From Opitutaceae bacterium (lineage in GTDB: Bacteria > Verrucomicrobiota > Verrucomicrobiia > Opitutales > Opitutaceae), in the NCBI GenBank assembly GCA_015075305.1, contig JABTUS010000002.1, positions 1-64,000 of the forward strand: DNA of 64,000 nt, written 5' to 3'. Below the pieces are notes generated by a model, which was given only the letters and a program-made list of their open reading frames with translations, ran no database searches and was not told where the DNA came from. This document shows positions 52,705 through 61,930 of the stretch, one piece after another; the first letter of the stretch is position 1; each line of letters starts with the position of its first letter. Position numbers and translations under genes: made by a program.

Positions 52705-55161
52705 TCACTCGCTCACCCAGAGGCCGCAGCCAAGCGCCGGGACAAACAGGTTTCGCTCGAGAGGCTGGGTCATGCACCGCTGATCGCCGTCGTGGAAGCT
52801 CTCCGTGTCAGCGAGCGCGCTCCAGGGTGCACCGGCCAGCACGGATTCGCCGAGCTCGATGCTGACGTCCGCAGCAGTTGGATTCACGGCAAACAGGAGG
52901 CGCGTCGATCCCTGGGAGAAATCGGCATTGTACACGGTCGCCGCCGCCAGCGAGTCGCGCGCAAACCAGAACTGGAAAAACCCTTCGCTCACGCGCGAAA
53001 AGTGTCGCAACAACCGGCCGCGTTTGCCGCGGCGGAAGGCCACCCACGCCGCAAAATAGCCGTGCGTGCCGGAAAACCGCCAGGCCTGCCGGTAGTCGAG
53101 CGCATTGATGTCGCCCCGCAGGTACGTGTTCGTCAACCCGCGCTTCGAACGAAGGAAATCCTGGCCTTGCGACACCATGGGGATGCCGACCGACATCATC
53201 AGGACGGCAATCATGAGGTGGGTGCGGCGCCTGTCATTGGCGGTTGGCTGGGACCCGTCGAAGCCGGAGTTCTCCGTGATGACATCGATCCAGACGCGGT
53301 CGTCGTGGGACTCCGTGTAATTCACCGTCTGCGCCGGCCAGTGCGCAAAATGCCAGGGGGAGCCCTTCAGGAAATACTCGTAGCTTCCCCGGCTGCCTCC
53401 CCCCCGGACAAACTCGCGGATGAAATCCCTGTATCCATCATTCCATGACGCCCAGCCGGTGTCGCGAAGCTGGGCCGCGATGTGCCCGCGATAGCTCCAG
53501 GGCTCCGCGATGAGGATGACATCCGGCTTCACGGCCTTCAGCGCAGCCTCGACCTCGCGGAGCAGCGGAATGCCGAGCAGCTCGGCCAGGTCGAAGCGGA
53601 ACCCATCGACGCCGTAGGCCTGGATCAGGTGAACGCAACTGTCGATGACGAGCCGCCGGACCATGGCGGACTCCGGACGGACGTCGTTTCCGCACCCGCT
53701 CCAGTTCGCGAGGTGGCCGTCATAGTTCTGGTCGAAGTAGTAGAGCTTGTCGACGTACAGCAGGTGCGCCGGCTCGCCGACGTGATTGAAAACGACGTCA
53801 AGCAGGACGGCCATGCCGCGTTCATGGAACGCGGCAATCAGGTCCTGAAGCTCCCGCACGCCCGAGGCGGTTTCCGGCGAGGTCGAATAGCCGAATGCCG
53901 GCGCAAAAAAATTCACCGTCATGTAGCCCCAGTGATACTCCGCGTGGGTCTTCGCGTCGGCCGCCTGCACCGGCTGGAGTTCCACGCAGTTGACGCCAAG
54001 CCTGTCGAGATAGAAGCCCGGGCTCCTCACCCAGCCCGCAAGCTCCGAAAACCCCGGCGGATGCGCGCGCGCACCATCGCCCGGCGCAAGTTCGACCAGA
54101 TCCCGCACGTGCGCCTCCGCGATGACCAGATCCTGCCACGCCGGCGTGCGGAAACGTCCGCGATCCGCCTTTCCAATCCATTCCCGCGAAAGCACGATGC
54201 CGGGACCATCCCTTGAAACCGTCGCCATCGCATACGGATCCAGGATCCTGTGGTTGGGATCAAAGTGTCCGAAGGCGTCCCGCGGACCATCGACATTATA
54301 CCAGTAATACCAGCCATGCAGGTCCTGGTCGAGCGTGAGCTCCCAGATGCCGTCGCCTCCCTGATGGAGGTCGTAACGCATCGGCTGATCCTTCTGCGCG
54401 AGCGAGTCACACACGCACAGCTGCACGAACTTTGCACGCGGGGCAAAAAGACGAAACACGCTCGTCTCGGCCTCCACGGTCACTCCGAGCGGCAGCGCCG
54501 ACTGCGTTTGAAAAAAGAATGCCCCCGGCATCAGCGGGACCTGCTGCGACTCCGCCTGCTCGTCCGCCCAGCCGACCCGCCAGACTTTCGACAGGTCAAG
54601 GGGGTGTTCGAGGGTGAACTGGAAAAGGTGCTGCCCGGTTCGGTCCGGATCGACAAGGCGATTCAGGTTTCCGGAGCCGTCGTGGGCGGCGTTGGGCGCT
54701 TGCAGGGGCACCTCCAGCCAGTGCGCGTCGCCGGTGACGAACTTGAATCGAACGGGAGGGTCGGCAAAAAAGCGCCGTGACTCCCCGCGCCAGATGTAGA
54801 CCGCCTCGCCTGCAAGCGTGGCACGGACCATTTCCCAGTGCGGATCGCCAATCGCCTCCGCCCAGCTGTTGAAATCGCCGGCAAGATAGAGCGACACGTT
54901 CTTCGATGACGCAGCCTCCGGAAAATCGCCCACTCGAAGAAAGAAATAGATCTCCTCCTTCCGGTTCACGAAATACCCGCTCTCGCAACCGAAGACATAG
55001 TCGGCCACGCGCGAAACAGAGGCCCATTTGGGCGCCCCGTCGCCAACCAGGACCAGCGGCGGATTGTAGCGGGCCCGCCAGTCGTGCGCGAGTTCAACCC
55101 GGCCCTGCGTGGGAGTCTCGAGCCAGGCCGTGGAGATTTTCCTGGTGCGCGGAGGTGACAT
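52705..55161 (-). CDS. GH13 pullulanase/debranching-type enzyme with CBM48
   Basis: An 818-aa protein with no signal peptide. Two N-terminal beta domains: VSLYLAGDFNSWAEAIGDPH (CBM48/AMPK-like) and VFRLFAPRAKFVQLCVCDS. The GH13 barrel has region I VLLDVVFNHVGEP, region II GFRFDLAELLG (nucleophile Asp), region III VILIAEPWSY (acid/base Glu) and region IV VNYTESHDDRVW. It resembles pullulanase type I and GlgX-like debranching enzymes that cut alpha-1,6 links in glycogen or limit dextrins. ATG 55161 is chosen. Confidence 0.85.
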   Translation of the reverse strand: MSPPRTRKISTAWLETPTQGRVELAHDWRARYNPPLVLVGDGAPKWASVSRVADYVFGCESGYFVNRKEEIYFFLRVGDFPEAASSKNVSLYLAGDFNSWAEAIGDPHWEMVRATLAGEAVYIWRGESRRFFADPPVRFKFVTGDAHWLEVPLQAPNAAHDGSGNLNRLVDPDRTGQHLFQFTLEHPLDLSKVWRVGWADEQAESQQVPLMPGAFFFQTQSALPLGVTVEAETSVFRLFAPRAKFVQLCVCDSLAQKDQPMRYDLHQGGDGIWELTLDQDLHGWYYWYNVDGPRDAFGHFDPNHRILDPYAMATVSRDGPGIVLSREWIGKADRGRFRTPAWQDLVIAEAHVRDLVELAPGDGARAHPPGFSELAGWVRSPGFYLDRLGVNCVELQPVQAADAKTHAEYHWGYMTVNFFAPAFGYSTSPETASGVRELQDLIAAFHERGMAVLLDVVFNHVGEPAHLLYVDKLYYFDQNYDGHLANWSGCGNDVRPESAMVRRLVIDSCVHLIQAYGVDGFRFDLAELLGIPLLREVEAALKAVKPDVILIAEPWSYRGHIAAQLRDTGWASWNDGYRDFIREFVRGGGSRGSYEYFLKGSPWHFAHWPAQTVNYTESHDDRVWIDVITENSGFDGSQPTANDRRRTHLMIAVLMMSVGIPMVSQGQDFLRSKRGLTNTYLRGDINALDYRQAWRFSGTHGYFAAWVAFRRGKRGRLLRHFSRVSEGFFQFWFARDSLAAATVYNADFSQGSTRLLFAVNPTAADVSIELGESVLAGAPWSALADTESFHDGDQRCMTQPLERNLFVPALGCGLWVSE

Positions 55162-55177
55162 GATGCAGGCGCTCCAC

Positions 55178-55633
55178 TCAGAGGAGCTGATGCTTTCGGG
55201 ACGAATTCTTGAACAGATCATCCACGATCGCCTGCACCATCTCGCTGGTATTCTTGCCAAAGACAGCCCCCCGGCGCAGCACCGAACCGGCCAGGAGCTC
55301 ATTGGTGCGGGGATTTCTCAACTGCACCCGAAGCTCAACCATGTGATTTCCAAAATTCCACTCCCAGTAATCCTCATAAACCAGAACAACATCGACGCCC
55401 TTCTCCGGCATGAGCGTGAGCGGACCCGCCTCCGCGGTGAATCCCCGGGCTCGCAGGGCGTCAACAAAGCGGTCGCGGACATTGTTGTTGTCCGCGAGCC
55501 TGCGCTCGACGAATACGAACTTCACCTTCGTTCGATCAAATTGCGGCGCAAACGCGGCGTTGGATCCATTGGTCGAACAACCGGATGCCAGGCCCAGTGC
55601 GAGGAACAGGAGAAGTACTGCCGTTTTTGTCAT
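55178..55633 (-). CDS. Putative lipoprotein
   Basis: A 151-aa protein. Lipoprotein signal MTKTAVLLLFLALGLASGC with a lipobox L-A-S-G-C, so membrane-anchored. The mature part is one compact domain (VKFVFVERRLADNNNVRDRF, VDVVLVYEDYWEWNFGNHMV, LRVQLRNPRTNELLAGSVLR), which resembles small outer-membrane-associated proteins of unknown function. It lies 16 bp upstream of the GH13 gene on the same strand. Confidence 0.72.
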   Translation of the reverse strand: MTKTAVLLLFLALGLASGCSTNGSNAAFAPQFDRTKVKFVFVERRLADNNNVRDRFVDALRARGFTAEAGPLTLMPEKGVDVVLVYEDYWEWNFGNHMVELRVQLRNPRTNELLAGSVLRRGAVFGKNTSEMVQAIVDDLFKNSSRKHQLL

Positions 55634-55735
55634 GAGATTGCGAACTCCCTGACATACGCACGGCTTCCGCGGGTTTCAAACGCTTTGTGCGCATGGACGA
55701 AGCATTGCGTTGAGGCAGCGGCTCCAAGCGACCGG

Positions 55736-56617
55736 CTACGAGTCAATTTTCAAGAGCTGATCGAGTTCCTGTCTGCGTCCCTTCAATTCAACGGAAATTT
55801 TTTCCAGACGCGCGAGATCGAGTTTGATCCGCTTCAACCACAGTTCATCAGGCGTCGGCAACACCGTGCCCTCGACCGACCACAGGGACTCGCAAAGCCA
55901 TTTCGCAGCATAGATCAGAGTCGCCATCGACGCGCCGGTCCCCGCCGCGGGAGGAGAGTACTGGTATCGAACCGCGGAAACCACATCGGCGGGAAAATCC
56001 CATCGTTTCAGCAAAATTCCGCCGACATCCGCATGCGTGAATCCCAGCAAAGCACGCTCGCTCTGCGTGTACTCCTTCGGAAATCCCTTGGCCATCATCG
56101 CCAGGCTCGGATTGTTAACCAGCGCCCATGAGTCGATCGCGATCATGCCGATCGCATGGAGCAGCCCCAGGGTGTACGCCGTCTCACGATCCTGACCGCA
56201 CTGGTCGGCAAGGAGTTCACCGGCCATGCCACAGGTCACCGAGCGTTTCCAGAGATCGTCGGCCTCAAGCTGGTAGGTCGTCAACGGGCGCAGCAGGATC
56301 TGCGAGGTCACCGCATGCATCACCATGGCGTACACTTGATCGAAACCCACGCGCCCAATGCCTTCAGCCACCGATGTGCACCGGGAGCCGCCCTTGGAGT
56401 AATAGGCGCTGTTGGACACCTGCAACACGCGCGCCGCAATGCTGGGCTCGATTCGAATCAGCGCCACCACGTCGCTGAGGGAAGAGTTTCCATCGCCAAG
56501 GATGTCCTTGAGCCTGGGCAGCACGCGGGGTGCGGATGGAATTTCGCTCGTTTCCTGAACGATGCGCTCTGCCGTCACGGCAGCGGCTGGTTGGGTGCCG
56601 GGATTACTGGAGACCAT
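55736..56617 (-). CDS. HDOD-domain signalling protein
   Basis: A 293-aa cytoplasmic protein. IPSAPRVLPRLKDILGDGNS, then LIRIEPSIAARVLQVSNSAY and EGIGRVGFDQVYAMVMHAVT is the HDOD start. CGMAGELLADQCGQDRETAY, then LLHAIGMIAID and VGGILLKRWDFPADVVSAVR finish it. HDOD proteins are non-catalytic HD relatives used in regulation and chemotaxis-like signalling. The C-terminal helix (LARLEKISVELKGRRQELDQ) may form a coiled coil. Confidence 0.85.
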   Translation of the reverse strand: MVSSNPGTQPAAAVTAERIVQETSEIPSAPRVLPRLKDILGDGNSSLSDVVALIRIEPSIAARVLQVSNSAYYSKGGSRCTSVAEGIGRVGFDQVYAMVMHAVTSQILLRPLTTYQLEADDLWKRSVTCGMAGELLADQCGQDRETAYTLGLLHAIGMIAIDSWALVNNPSLAMMAKGFPKEYTQSERALLGFTHADVGGILLKRWDFPADVVSAVRYQYSPPAAGTGASMATLIYAAKWLCESLWSVEGTVLPTPDELWLKRIKLDLARLEKISVELKGRRQELDQLLKIDS

Positions 56618-56878
56618 GTGAGGTTGTCACCCTACATCGGCCCTCCCTCAAACGGCTTGAGATGGTTTTTCGGCCGAAATCAGACGCCACAGCAGCCCGA
56701 AAAGCAATCCCACGGGCGGACTTGCCAAGGCTCGCATCGCCCGCAACGTTCGAGGCCTATGCATTTCCACAATTTCCACCCGGCACCCACCGCCCCCGCT
56801 CCGCGTCTGGATGATGACGAGGACGATGACGACAAGTAGTCGGAAGACGGCGAAAAGAAGTCCGGCGGCTCCGTCGGC

Positions 56879-57415
56879 ATGCTGATCGCTCGGAAATTCA
56901 TCGAGCAGCGAAAGATTTTCCTTTGGGGTGCCGTGACCGACGCCACGGCCAAGCAGATCACGGAATCGCTCCTGTACCTTGAAGCCATCGACCCGGGCAA
57001 GGACATCACGTTCTACCTGAACAGCCCCGGCGGCTCGATCACCGCCGGCATGGCCATCTACGACACGATGAAACTCATCACCTCACCCGTTACGGTTGTC
57101 GTAACAGGGATGGCCGCCTCCATGGGATCGATCCTCCTGAGCGCCGCTCCCAAGGGCCGGCGCCTGCTCTATCCGCACTCGCGCGTCCTGATCCACCAGC
57201 CGCTGATCAGCGGACGCTTCAGCGGGCCGGCGACCGACATCAATATCCAGGCCCAGGAAATGGAAAAACTGCGCATCGAGCTCAACCAGATCCTCGCCGA
57301 TGCGTCGGGTCAGCCTTTGGAGAAAATCAATCAGGACACAGATCGCGATTTCTACCTGAACGCGAAGGAGGCGATCGCCTACGGACTCGCCGATCGCATC
57401 GTCGACAAGATCTGA
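56879..57415 (+). CDS. clpP: ATP-dependent Clp protease proteolytic subunit
   Basis: A 178-aa serine protease. Catalytic Ser in VTGMAASMGSILLSAAPKGR, His in YPHSRVLIHQPLISG, Asp in NQDTDRDFYLNAKEAIAYGL. It forms a tetradecamer that degrades unfolded or ssrA-tagged proteins with ClpX/ClpA. ATG 56879 has no clear ribosome-binding site. The same frame extends upstream through TAG (56837-56839) to ATG 56759, coding for an acidic stretch (RLDDDEDDDDK) and SEDGEKKSGGSVG. A readthrough or mutated extension is possible. Confidence 0.92.
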   Translation: MLIARKFIEQRKIFLWGAVTDATAKQITESLLYLEAIDPGKDITFYLNSPGGSITAGMAIYDTMKLITSPVTVVVTGMAASMGSILLSAAPKGRRLLYPHSRVLIHQPLISGRFSGPATDINIQAQEMEKLRIELNQILADASGQPLEKINQDTDRDFYLNAKEAIAYGLADRIVDKI

Positions 57416-57457
57416 CGGCACCCGGAAAACCTGAAGCTTAGCCGCCAAACAAATTGA

Positions 57458-57487
57458 CGCCCGTGCCCAAAGCGCGGGCGTTTTTTT
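57458..57487 (+). terminator. Rho-independent terminator of clpP
   Basis: A 9-bp stem with one G-T pair (57458-57466 with 57472-57480), a 5-nt loop, then seven T. It starts 43 bp after the clpP stop. Confidence 0.88.
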
Positions 57488-57524
57488 CGCCCCGGTTTTC
57501 CTCACTTGGAAATTCGCCGCCGAC

Positions 57525-58250
57525 TCAGATTTGAAAGTCCGCCCGCGCGCCCGGCTCGTGAAGGCCGCACTCTCTCGTCAAGCCTCCGAATCGCGTCTGC
57601 TCCTCGGTCATTCCCGGTTCCAACCGCGAGGTGCTGTGCGTATCGCCCACGGAAACATACCCCTGCTCCCAAAGCGGATGATACGGCAGGTCATGTTCGG
57701 TCAGATAGCGGTGCACGCGCCGGTTGTCCCAATCGACGATCGGGTGGATCTTCGTCACGCGATTCTGCGTCTGCACGACCTTGAGTCGCTCGCGGGTTGA
57801 CCCCTGCGTGCGCCGCAATCCGGCCAGCCAAGCCGTTGCTCCCAGTTCGCGCATCGCACGATCCATCGGCTCGACCTTGTTGATCAGGTGGTAGCGCTTG
57901 AGTCCATCGATGCCCATCTCCCACTGACGCCCAAACAGCGCCTCCTGTCGCGCCGCAGTCATCGCCGGATTGTACGTCTTGAGATTGAGCGACAACCTTT
58001 CCGTCAGTTGTTGGGCAAACCGGTACGTCTCCGGGAAAAGGTATCCTGTATCGATGAAAATGACCGGCAGCGCAGGCGCAATCCGCGTGACCAGGTGAAG
58101 CATCACCGCCGACTGGATGCCAAAGCTGGTGGTCATTACCAAACGATCCGGAAACTCCCGCAGCGCCCACCGAACCCGCTCCTCCGCCCCCGCTGTTTCA
58201 AGTTCTTCAACAGCTTCCGCCAGCGCAGGTGCTTCAAGAGTGCCGTTCAT
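57525..58250 (-). CDS. cysH: Phosphoadenylyl-sulfate (PAPS) reductase
   Basis: A 241-aa enzyme. [20 protein letters not shown] is the PP-loop, [20 protein letters not shown] follows, and the catalytic Cys lies in ECGLH near the C-terminus. The CC pairs that hold a 4Fe-4S cluster in APS reductases are absent ([13 protein letters not shown] where CCxxRKVEP would be), so it is a thioredoxin-dependent PAPS-type enzyme of assimilatory sulfate reduction. ATG 58250 is used; an in-frame ATG at 58307 is possible. Confidence 0.88.
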   Translation of the reverse strand: MNGTLEAPALAEAVEELETAGAEERVRWALREFPDRLVMTTSFGIQSAVMLHLVTRIAPALPVIFIDTGYLFPETYRFAQQLTERLSLNLKTYNPAMTAARQEALFGRQWEMGIDGLKRYHLINKVEPMDRAMRELGATAWLAGLRRTQGSTRERLKVVQTQNRVTKIHPIVDWDNRRVHRYLTEHDLPYHPLWEQGYVSVGDTHSTSRLEPGMTEEQTRFGGLTRECGLHEPGARADFQI

Positions 58251-58275
58251 TGCCCTTAAAACATGAGTTGGTTTG

Positions 58276-58310
58276 GTTATGTAGTAAACTAAAAAATCAA
58301 CATACAACCA
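58276..58310 (-). promoter_or_regulatory. Possible cysH control region
   Basis: An AT-rich block upstream of cysH with the short inverted repeat TAGTAAACTA (58282-58291) inside a wider TATGT...ACATA frame. It resembles Rrf2-family type half-sites, but the evidence is only shape and position. Confidence 0.25.
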
Positions 58311-58452
58311 ATGTCTGGATCAATTCGGCAAAAATACGCGTCAAGGTAATGCTGTCCCTTACGCCACTCTCTTCCCCCCAACCCCCGCCACGCTCCAAAC
58401 CCGATCCGTCAGTCCACTGTCGCTCCCGCCCTGACCAAATCCACTCCCGTCT

Positions 58453-58840
58453 TCAGGAAACTCCGTGACGCGGGACACTCAAACCGTGACGCCGCAGGAT
58501 CGCTGCTATGGTGCTGCATGCCGGCGGCCGCCGGATGCCGTGGCCGCGGCGCAACAATTTGCGCAGCTTCTTCGGCCCCCCACGTCCGGTGCCTGCGGCG
58601 CAATCGCACGATCAGCCCCTGGATCTGCCCAGCGGTCTGGTGGGAGCATCCTTGCGGACGGCGGCTGCGCTCGCGCAATCCCTCCGTGCCTTCCCGACGG
58701 TAACGCTTCCACCACTTGTGGCCGGTCTTCCGGCTGACGTGAAAGTCCGCGCACAATTCCGTAAACGTGAAGCGGCCCGTGGCCGCGAGACTGACAAACC
58801 GATGCTTCCGTTCCATGAGGGTTTCTTCGTTCCAAGCCAT
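58453..58840 (-). pseudogene. IS481-family transposase, N-terminal part with frameshift
   Basis: From ATG 58840: MAWNEETLMERKHRFVSLAA, FTFTELCADFHVSRKTGHKW, WKRYRREGTEGLRERSRRPQ. This is the HTH part of IS481 transposases. After RRRHRTWG an extra G in a G-run shifts the frame; the expected KKLRKLLRRGHGIRRPPACS, then TIAAILRRHGL follows in the other frame and soon ends in TGA. The DDE catalytic part is missing. Directly upstream (58860-58895) two copies of ATGTCCCCGGA match an IS481 end. Confidence 0.75.
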
Positions 58841-58855
58841 AGTCTGAAAGTGCAA

Positions 58856-59445
58856 CCCATGTCCCCGGACAGTTTGTTACCTATGTCCCCGGATCATTCC
58901 CGCGCTGACGCCGGTGCTGTTGGACCACTGCCGGTTGCCGATGGAATCGTAAGCGTATTCATGGCCACTTGGGATTGAACAATGCGCAAGGTGAAGTTTG
59001 CCCCCTGTGGCTGAGCCGGAGCCCTGGAGCATTCATGGCTATCTCAAAGACCACAAACGTTAGGGGCTGACCCCGTGGAAATGGCTCCAACAGGGCGATA
59101 CATCCCCTGCAGATGGCGAAGCGATGGGTTCGAGGTGAGCGACTGAGTCGGAATTGGGAGCCCTGAAAGGGTGCCATATCCCCAGCCCATGGCAACGCCA
59201 TGGGTTCACGGGTGAGCCGAAAACAGAGAGCCCTGAAGGGGCGGTACAATTCTCTCGAATTTCCTTCGTCACGCAGCCAGCCGACACCGCTGCTGTTGGA
59301 CCACTGCCGGTACTTGGCGTCGCCATAGTCGATATGTGCGGAACCCTGCCGGAGTATTCATGGCCATCTCGGTCACCACAAACGTTAGGGGCTGACCCCG
59401 TGAGAATGATTGTTGTTCATCGCAGCATACCGCACCGGAATCCAA
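58856..59445. other. Repeat-rich remnant region (RHS-like scraps, REP-like palindromes)
   Basis: 590 bp without an intact gene. The minus strand near 58966-58885 reads GHEYAYDSIGNRQWSNSTGV, an RHS/YD-repeat-like scrap. Its core is echoed at 59292-59311 (a 20-bp identical stretch with 58916-58935). A 28-bp direct repeat is at 59050-59077 and 59375-59402. Palindromic units GAGCCCTGAAAGGG and CCCATGGCAACGCCATGGG match those at 6.7-6.9 kb. Confidence 0.55.
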
Positions 59446-60636
59446 TCACTCGATCTCAAGTATCGTACCCGCGATGTGCTGAATGCCGCTGCCAACGTTG
59501 AAGTAGTACGTGACCAGCACGCGCCTATCGTCGAGTTGCACCGACCAGGGATACCCGAGATCCTTGGTGCCGCCATCGTCGCGCAGGATGATCTCCGGCG
59601 CGGTGGCGAAGTCCGTGCACTCCGCATTGAGGACGCGCGCACGAATTCCGAGCGGAGCATGGCGATAGCCGTAGGTCAGCAGCACGCGATTGTCCGGCAG
59701 ACGAAGCGCATGCAGCGGATGGCCTTGGAATCCCATGCCCTTCCAGGGATGGAAGCTCCGGCCGCCATCCGTCGAGCGGGCGATCGCGGCCTCGTCATTC
59801 ATGTCCTCGGAGCGAAGAAAGGCCACAATGTCGCCTTCCGGCGTCTCGAGGACAGAGGTCTCATTGAAGGAGACTTTCGCGTCGGCCGCGATTGGCGCGG
59901 AATATTTCCAGGAACGCCCCTGGTCACTGGAAATCATGAGATGGACAGAGACCTTCCGTGGATTCAACTGGTCTGTCGACGCCACAGCCCACAGGATCCG
60001 CCCATCCCGCGATTCAGCAAGCGCACCCCGATTGTAGGCTGGCAGGATGCCTCCTCCAACCGGTGAACGAAGCAGTTCGACCGGCGTGGAAGGTGGATAA
60101 AGCGGGCCATCCCAGTGAGCGCCGCCGTCGGTGGAGCGGAGGTAGTAACCGCCGTTGAAGATGGAGCCGGGAAAATTTTCGAGATGCGGCTGAGGCAGAT
60201 TCGGAATCCCGCTCGGACGCACGAAGGTCCACCCGTACGACGCGCAAATCAGCGTGCCATCCCGCAACTGAAGCAGACACGGATCCTGCGAGCCGCCGAA
60301 CGCATGGGCGTAGAGCAGCTCCGGCGTGCGTTCCCAATGCACGCCATCCCTTGAGCGTGTGAACATGAGGTAGCTGTTGGCGTCGACGTGGTAATTCTTC
60401 TCCTCGCCAAGCATCCTGCGGTTCGGCGCGCGACGGAAGGCGACCCAGATCTCGCCATCGGGCCGTTTGATGACCGACGGAAAAGCCGAATGGAATCTCG
60501 CATCCTCGTAGATGACGACATCGCGGACCTTGCGAACCCCGGTCGCATCAGCGGCCGCGCGAGGAGAAAGCAGCACGCCGAAAATCGACAGGGCTGCGAG
60601 GACGACGTGACGGACCGGGGCTGCGGTAATGCTCAT
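59446..60636 (-). CDS. Secreted sialidase-family (BNR) protein
   Basis: A 396-aa protein with a signal peptide (VVLAALSIFGVLLSPRAAA). Single six-bladed propeller with Asp-boxes RSRDGVHWER, RSTDGGAHWDG, SSDQGRSWKY and RSTDGGRSFHP. FHSAFPSVIKRPDGEIWVAF at the first blade. Typical of small Verrucomicrobiota/Planctomycetota sialidase-family proteins that lack accessory domains. A true sialidase activity is not certain, since the arginine triad cannot be confirmed. ATG 60636 is chosen for the signal peptide. Confidence 0.78.
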   Translation of the reverse strand: MSITAAPVRHVVLAALSIFGVLLSPRAAADATGVRKVRDVVIYEDARFHSAFPSVIKRPDGEIWVAFRRAPNRRMLGEEKNYHVDANSYLMFTRSRDGVHWERTPELLYAHAFGGSQDPCLLQLRDGTLICASYGWTFVRPSGIPNLPQPHLENFPGSIFNGGYYLRSTDGGAHWDGPLYPPSTPVELLRSPVGGGILPAYNRGALAESRDGRILWAVASTDQLNPRKVSVHLMISSDQGRSWKYSAPIAADAKVSFNETSVLETPEGDIVAFLRSEDMNDEAAIARSTDGGRSFHPWKGMGFQGHPLHALRLPDNRVLLTYGYRHAPLGIRARVLNAECTDFATAPEIILRDDGGTKDLGYPWSVQLDDRRVLVTYYFNVGSGIQHIAGTILEIE

Positions 60637-60707
60637 ATGACAGGGGTTCTCAAGGCTGGACAACAGAAAGACGGACGCAACCCAGCCGAACACCGCATCC
60701 GCAGAAC

Positions 60708-60736
60708 AAAAAGCGGGCGCGGCAAACCGCGCCCGC
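60708..60736 (-). terminator. Terminator of the downstream (right-hand) TonB receptor gene, now separated by IS630
   Basis: On the minus strand, a perfect 10-bp GC stem (60736-60727 with 60722-60713), a 4-nt loop, then TTTTT. Without the IS630 element it would lie 9 bp after the receptor stop codon. Confidence 0.85.
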
Positions 60737-60746
60737 CGGAGGACTA

Positions 60747-61930
60747 GTGTTCTGTCGCGGAAATGACTATACATATATCATGCGGCCTTCTTGCGCGGCT
60801 TTCGCCAGGTGCAACCGGGCTGGATGGCCTCGAGCCGGCGACGACAGCGTTCGATCGGCAAGGATGTCTCTCCGCCAGCGGTCAAACAAATGGCGTGGGC
60901 TCACGGTTCCATTGCTCGATGAGCGGGTGATCAGGTTGATCAGATCAGGAACACTGGAGAAGCTGCCGCGACGCACCGCCTTGCCGGTGAGTTCGGCAAA
61001 CCAGCGCTCCACCAGATTGAGCCAACTCGAACTGGTGGGAATGAAGTGCAGTTTGAAGCGTGGACGCCGGGCGAGCCAGCGCTGCACCCGCTCGTGTTTG
61101 TGGGTGCCGTAATTGTCGACGATAAGATGGGCTCGTCCGCCTCGGCATATTCCGCGTCGATTTGTCGCCAGGAACTTCAGGGAACTCGATGTGCCGGTGG
61201 CGCGGGAAGCAGTGGCCGCTGATCTTGCCGGCGGCCGTTCAATGCGACAAACAGCGTGGTCGTGCCATGGCGCACGTAGTCGTGCGTCCAGGTGCCGCAG
61301 CGACCGCGCTTCAGCGGCAGGCTGTTGCGTGCGATCCAGCGCCTGAATCTGGCTTTTCTCGTCCACGCAGAGCACCACCGCGTTTTGCGGTGGGTTGATC
61401 GTAAACGCCCACCACATCGAGCAGTTTGGGCTGCAAACTGTGGATCGCAGGAGTTTGAACGTCTCCTGTCGGTGCGGCTGCAACCCATGCTCCTGCCAGA
61501 TACGCGCGACTGTGCTCGCATGCACGCCCTGCGCCTTCGCCGGTTCGCGCTCCAGTGCGTCCGCCCGGCGGCTTCGTGTGCAGCGTCGCTCGACGATCCT
61601 TTTCGCCAGCCCTCGGCGCGGCTTGCGCCCGCGCCATTCGCCACGTCCCACAATCCTTGCGGACCTGCGGACACAAGCGCTGGCGCCACAGCCGGCAGGT
61701 GTGCCGGTTCACCTCCAGCTCCTCCGCAATCGTGGCATCGTCCAGCCCTTCGGCCTTGCGCAAATGATCCGGCAGCGCTTCACCACCTGCTGGGGCGTAC
61801 CGTGCGCGCCCACCAGCGCTCAAAACGCCACGTTGGTCTGCCGTGACCGTCAGAATCGTCGGTTTCCTGCTCATGCTTGCAGGTTGAACGATAACGACTT
61901 TTAAGTCTAGTCATTTCAGCAACAGAACAC
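60747..61930 (-). mobile_element. IS630-family insertion sequence
   Basis: 1,184 bp with terminal inverted repeats GTGTTCTGTCGCGGAAATGA (left) and GTGTTCTGTTGCTGAAATGA (right, complement). TA target duplications at 60745-60746 and 61931-61932 are as expected for IS630. The transposase frame is broken (next entry). Confidence 0.85.
60767..61874 (-). pseudogene. IS630 transposase with several frameshifts
   Basis: The N-terminus from 61874 reads MSRKPTILTVTADQ and an [23 protein letters not shown]. The next parts lie in other frames: [20 protein letters not shown]; the DDE strands [38 protein letters not shown] and FIPTSSSWLNLVERWFAELT. At least three frame changes are needed to join them, so the copy is inactive even though its ends are well preserved. 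Confidence 0.75.
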
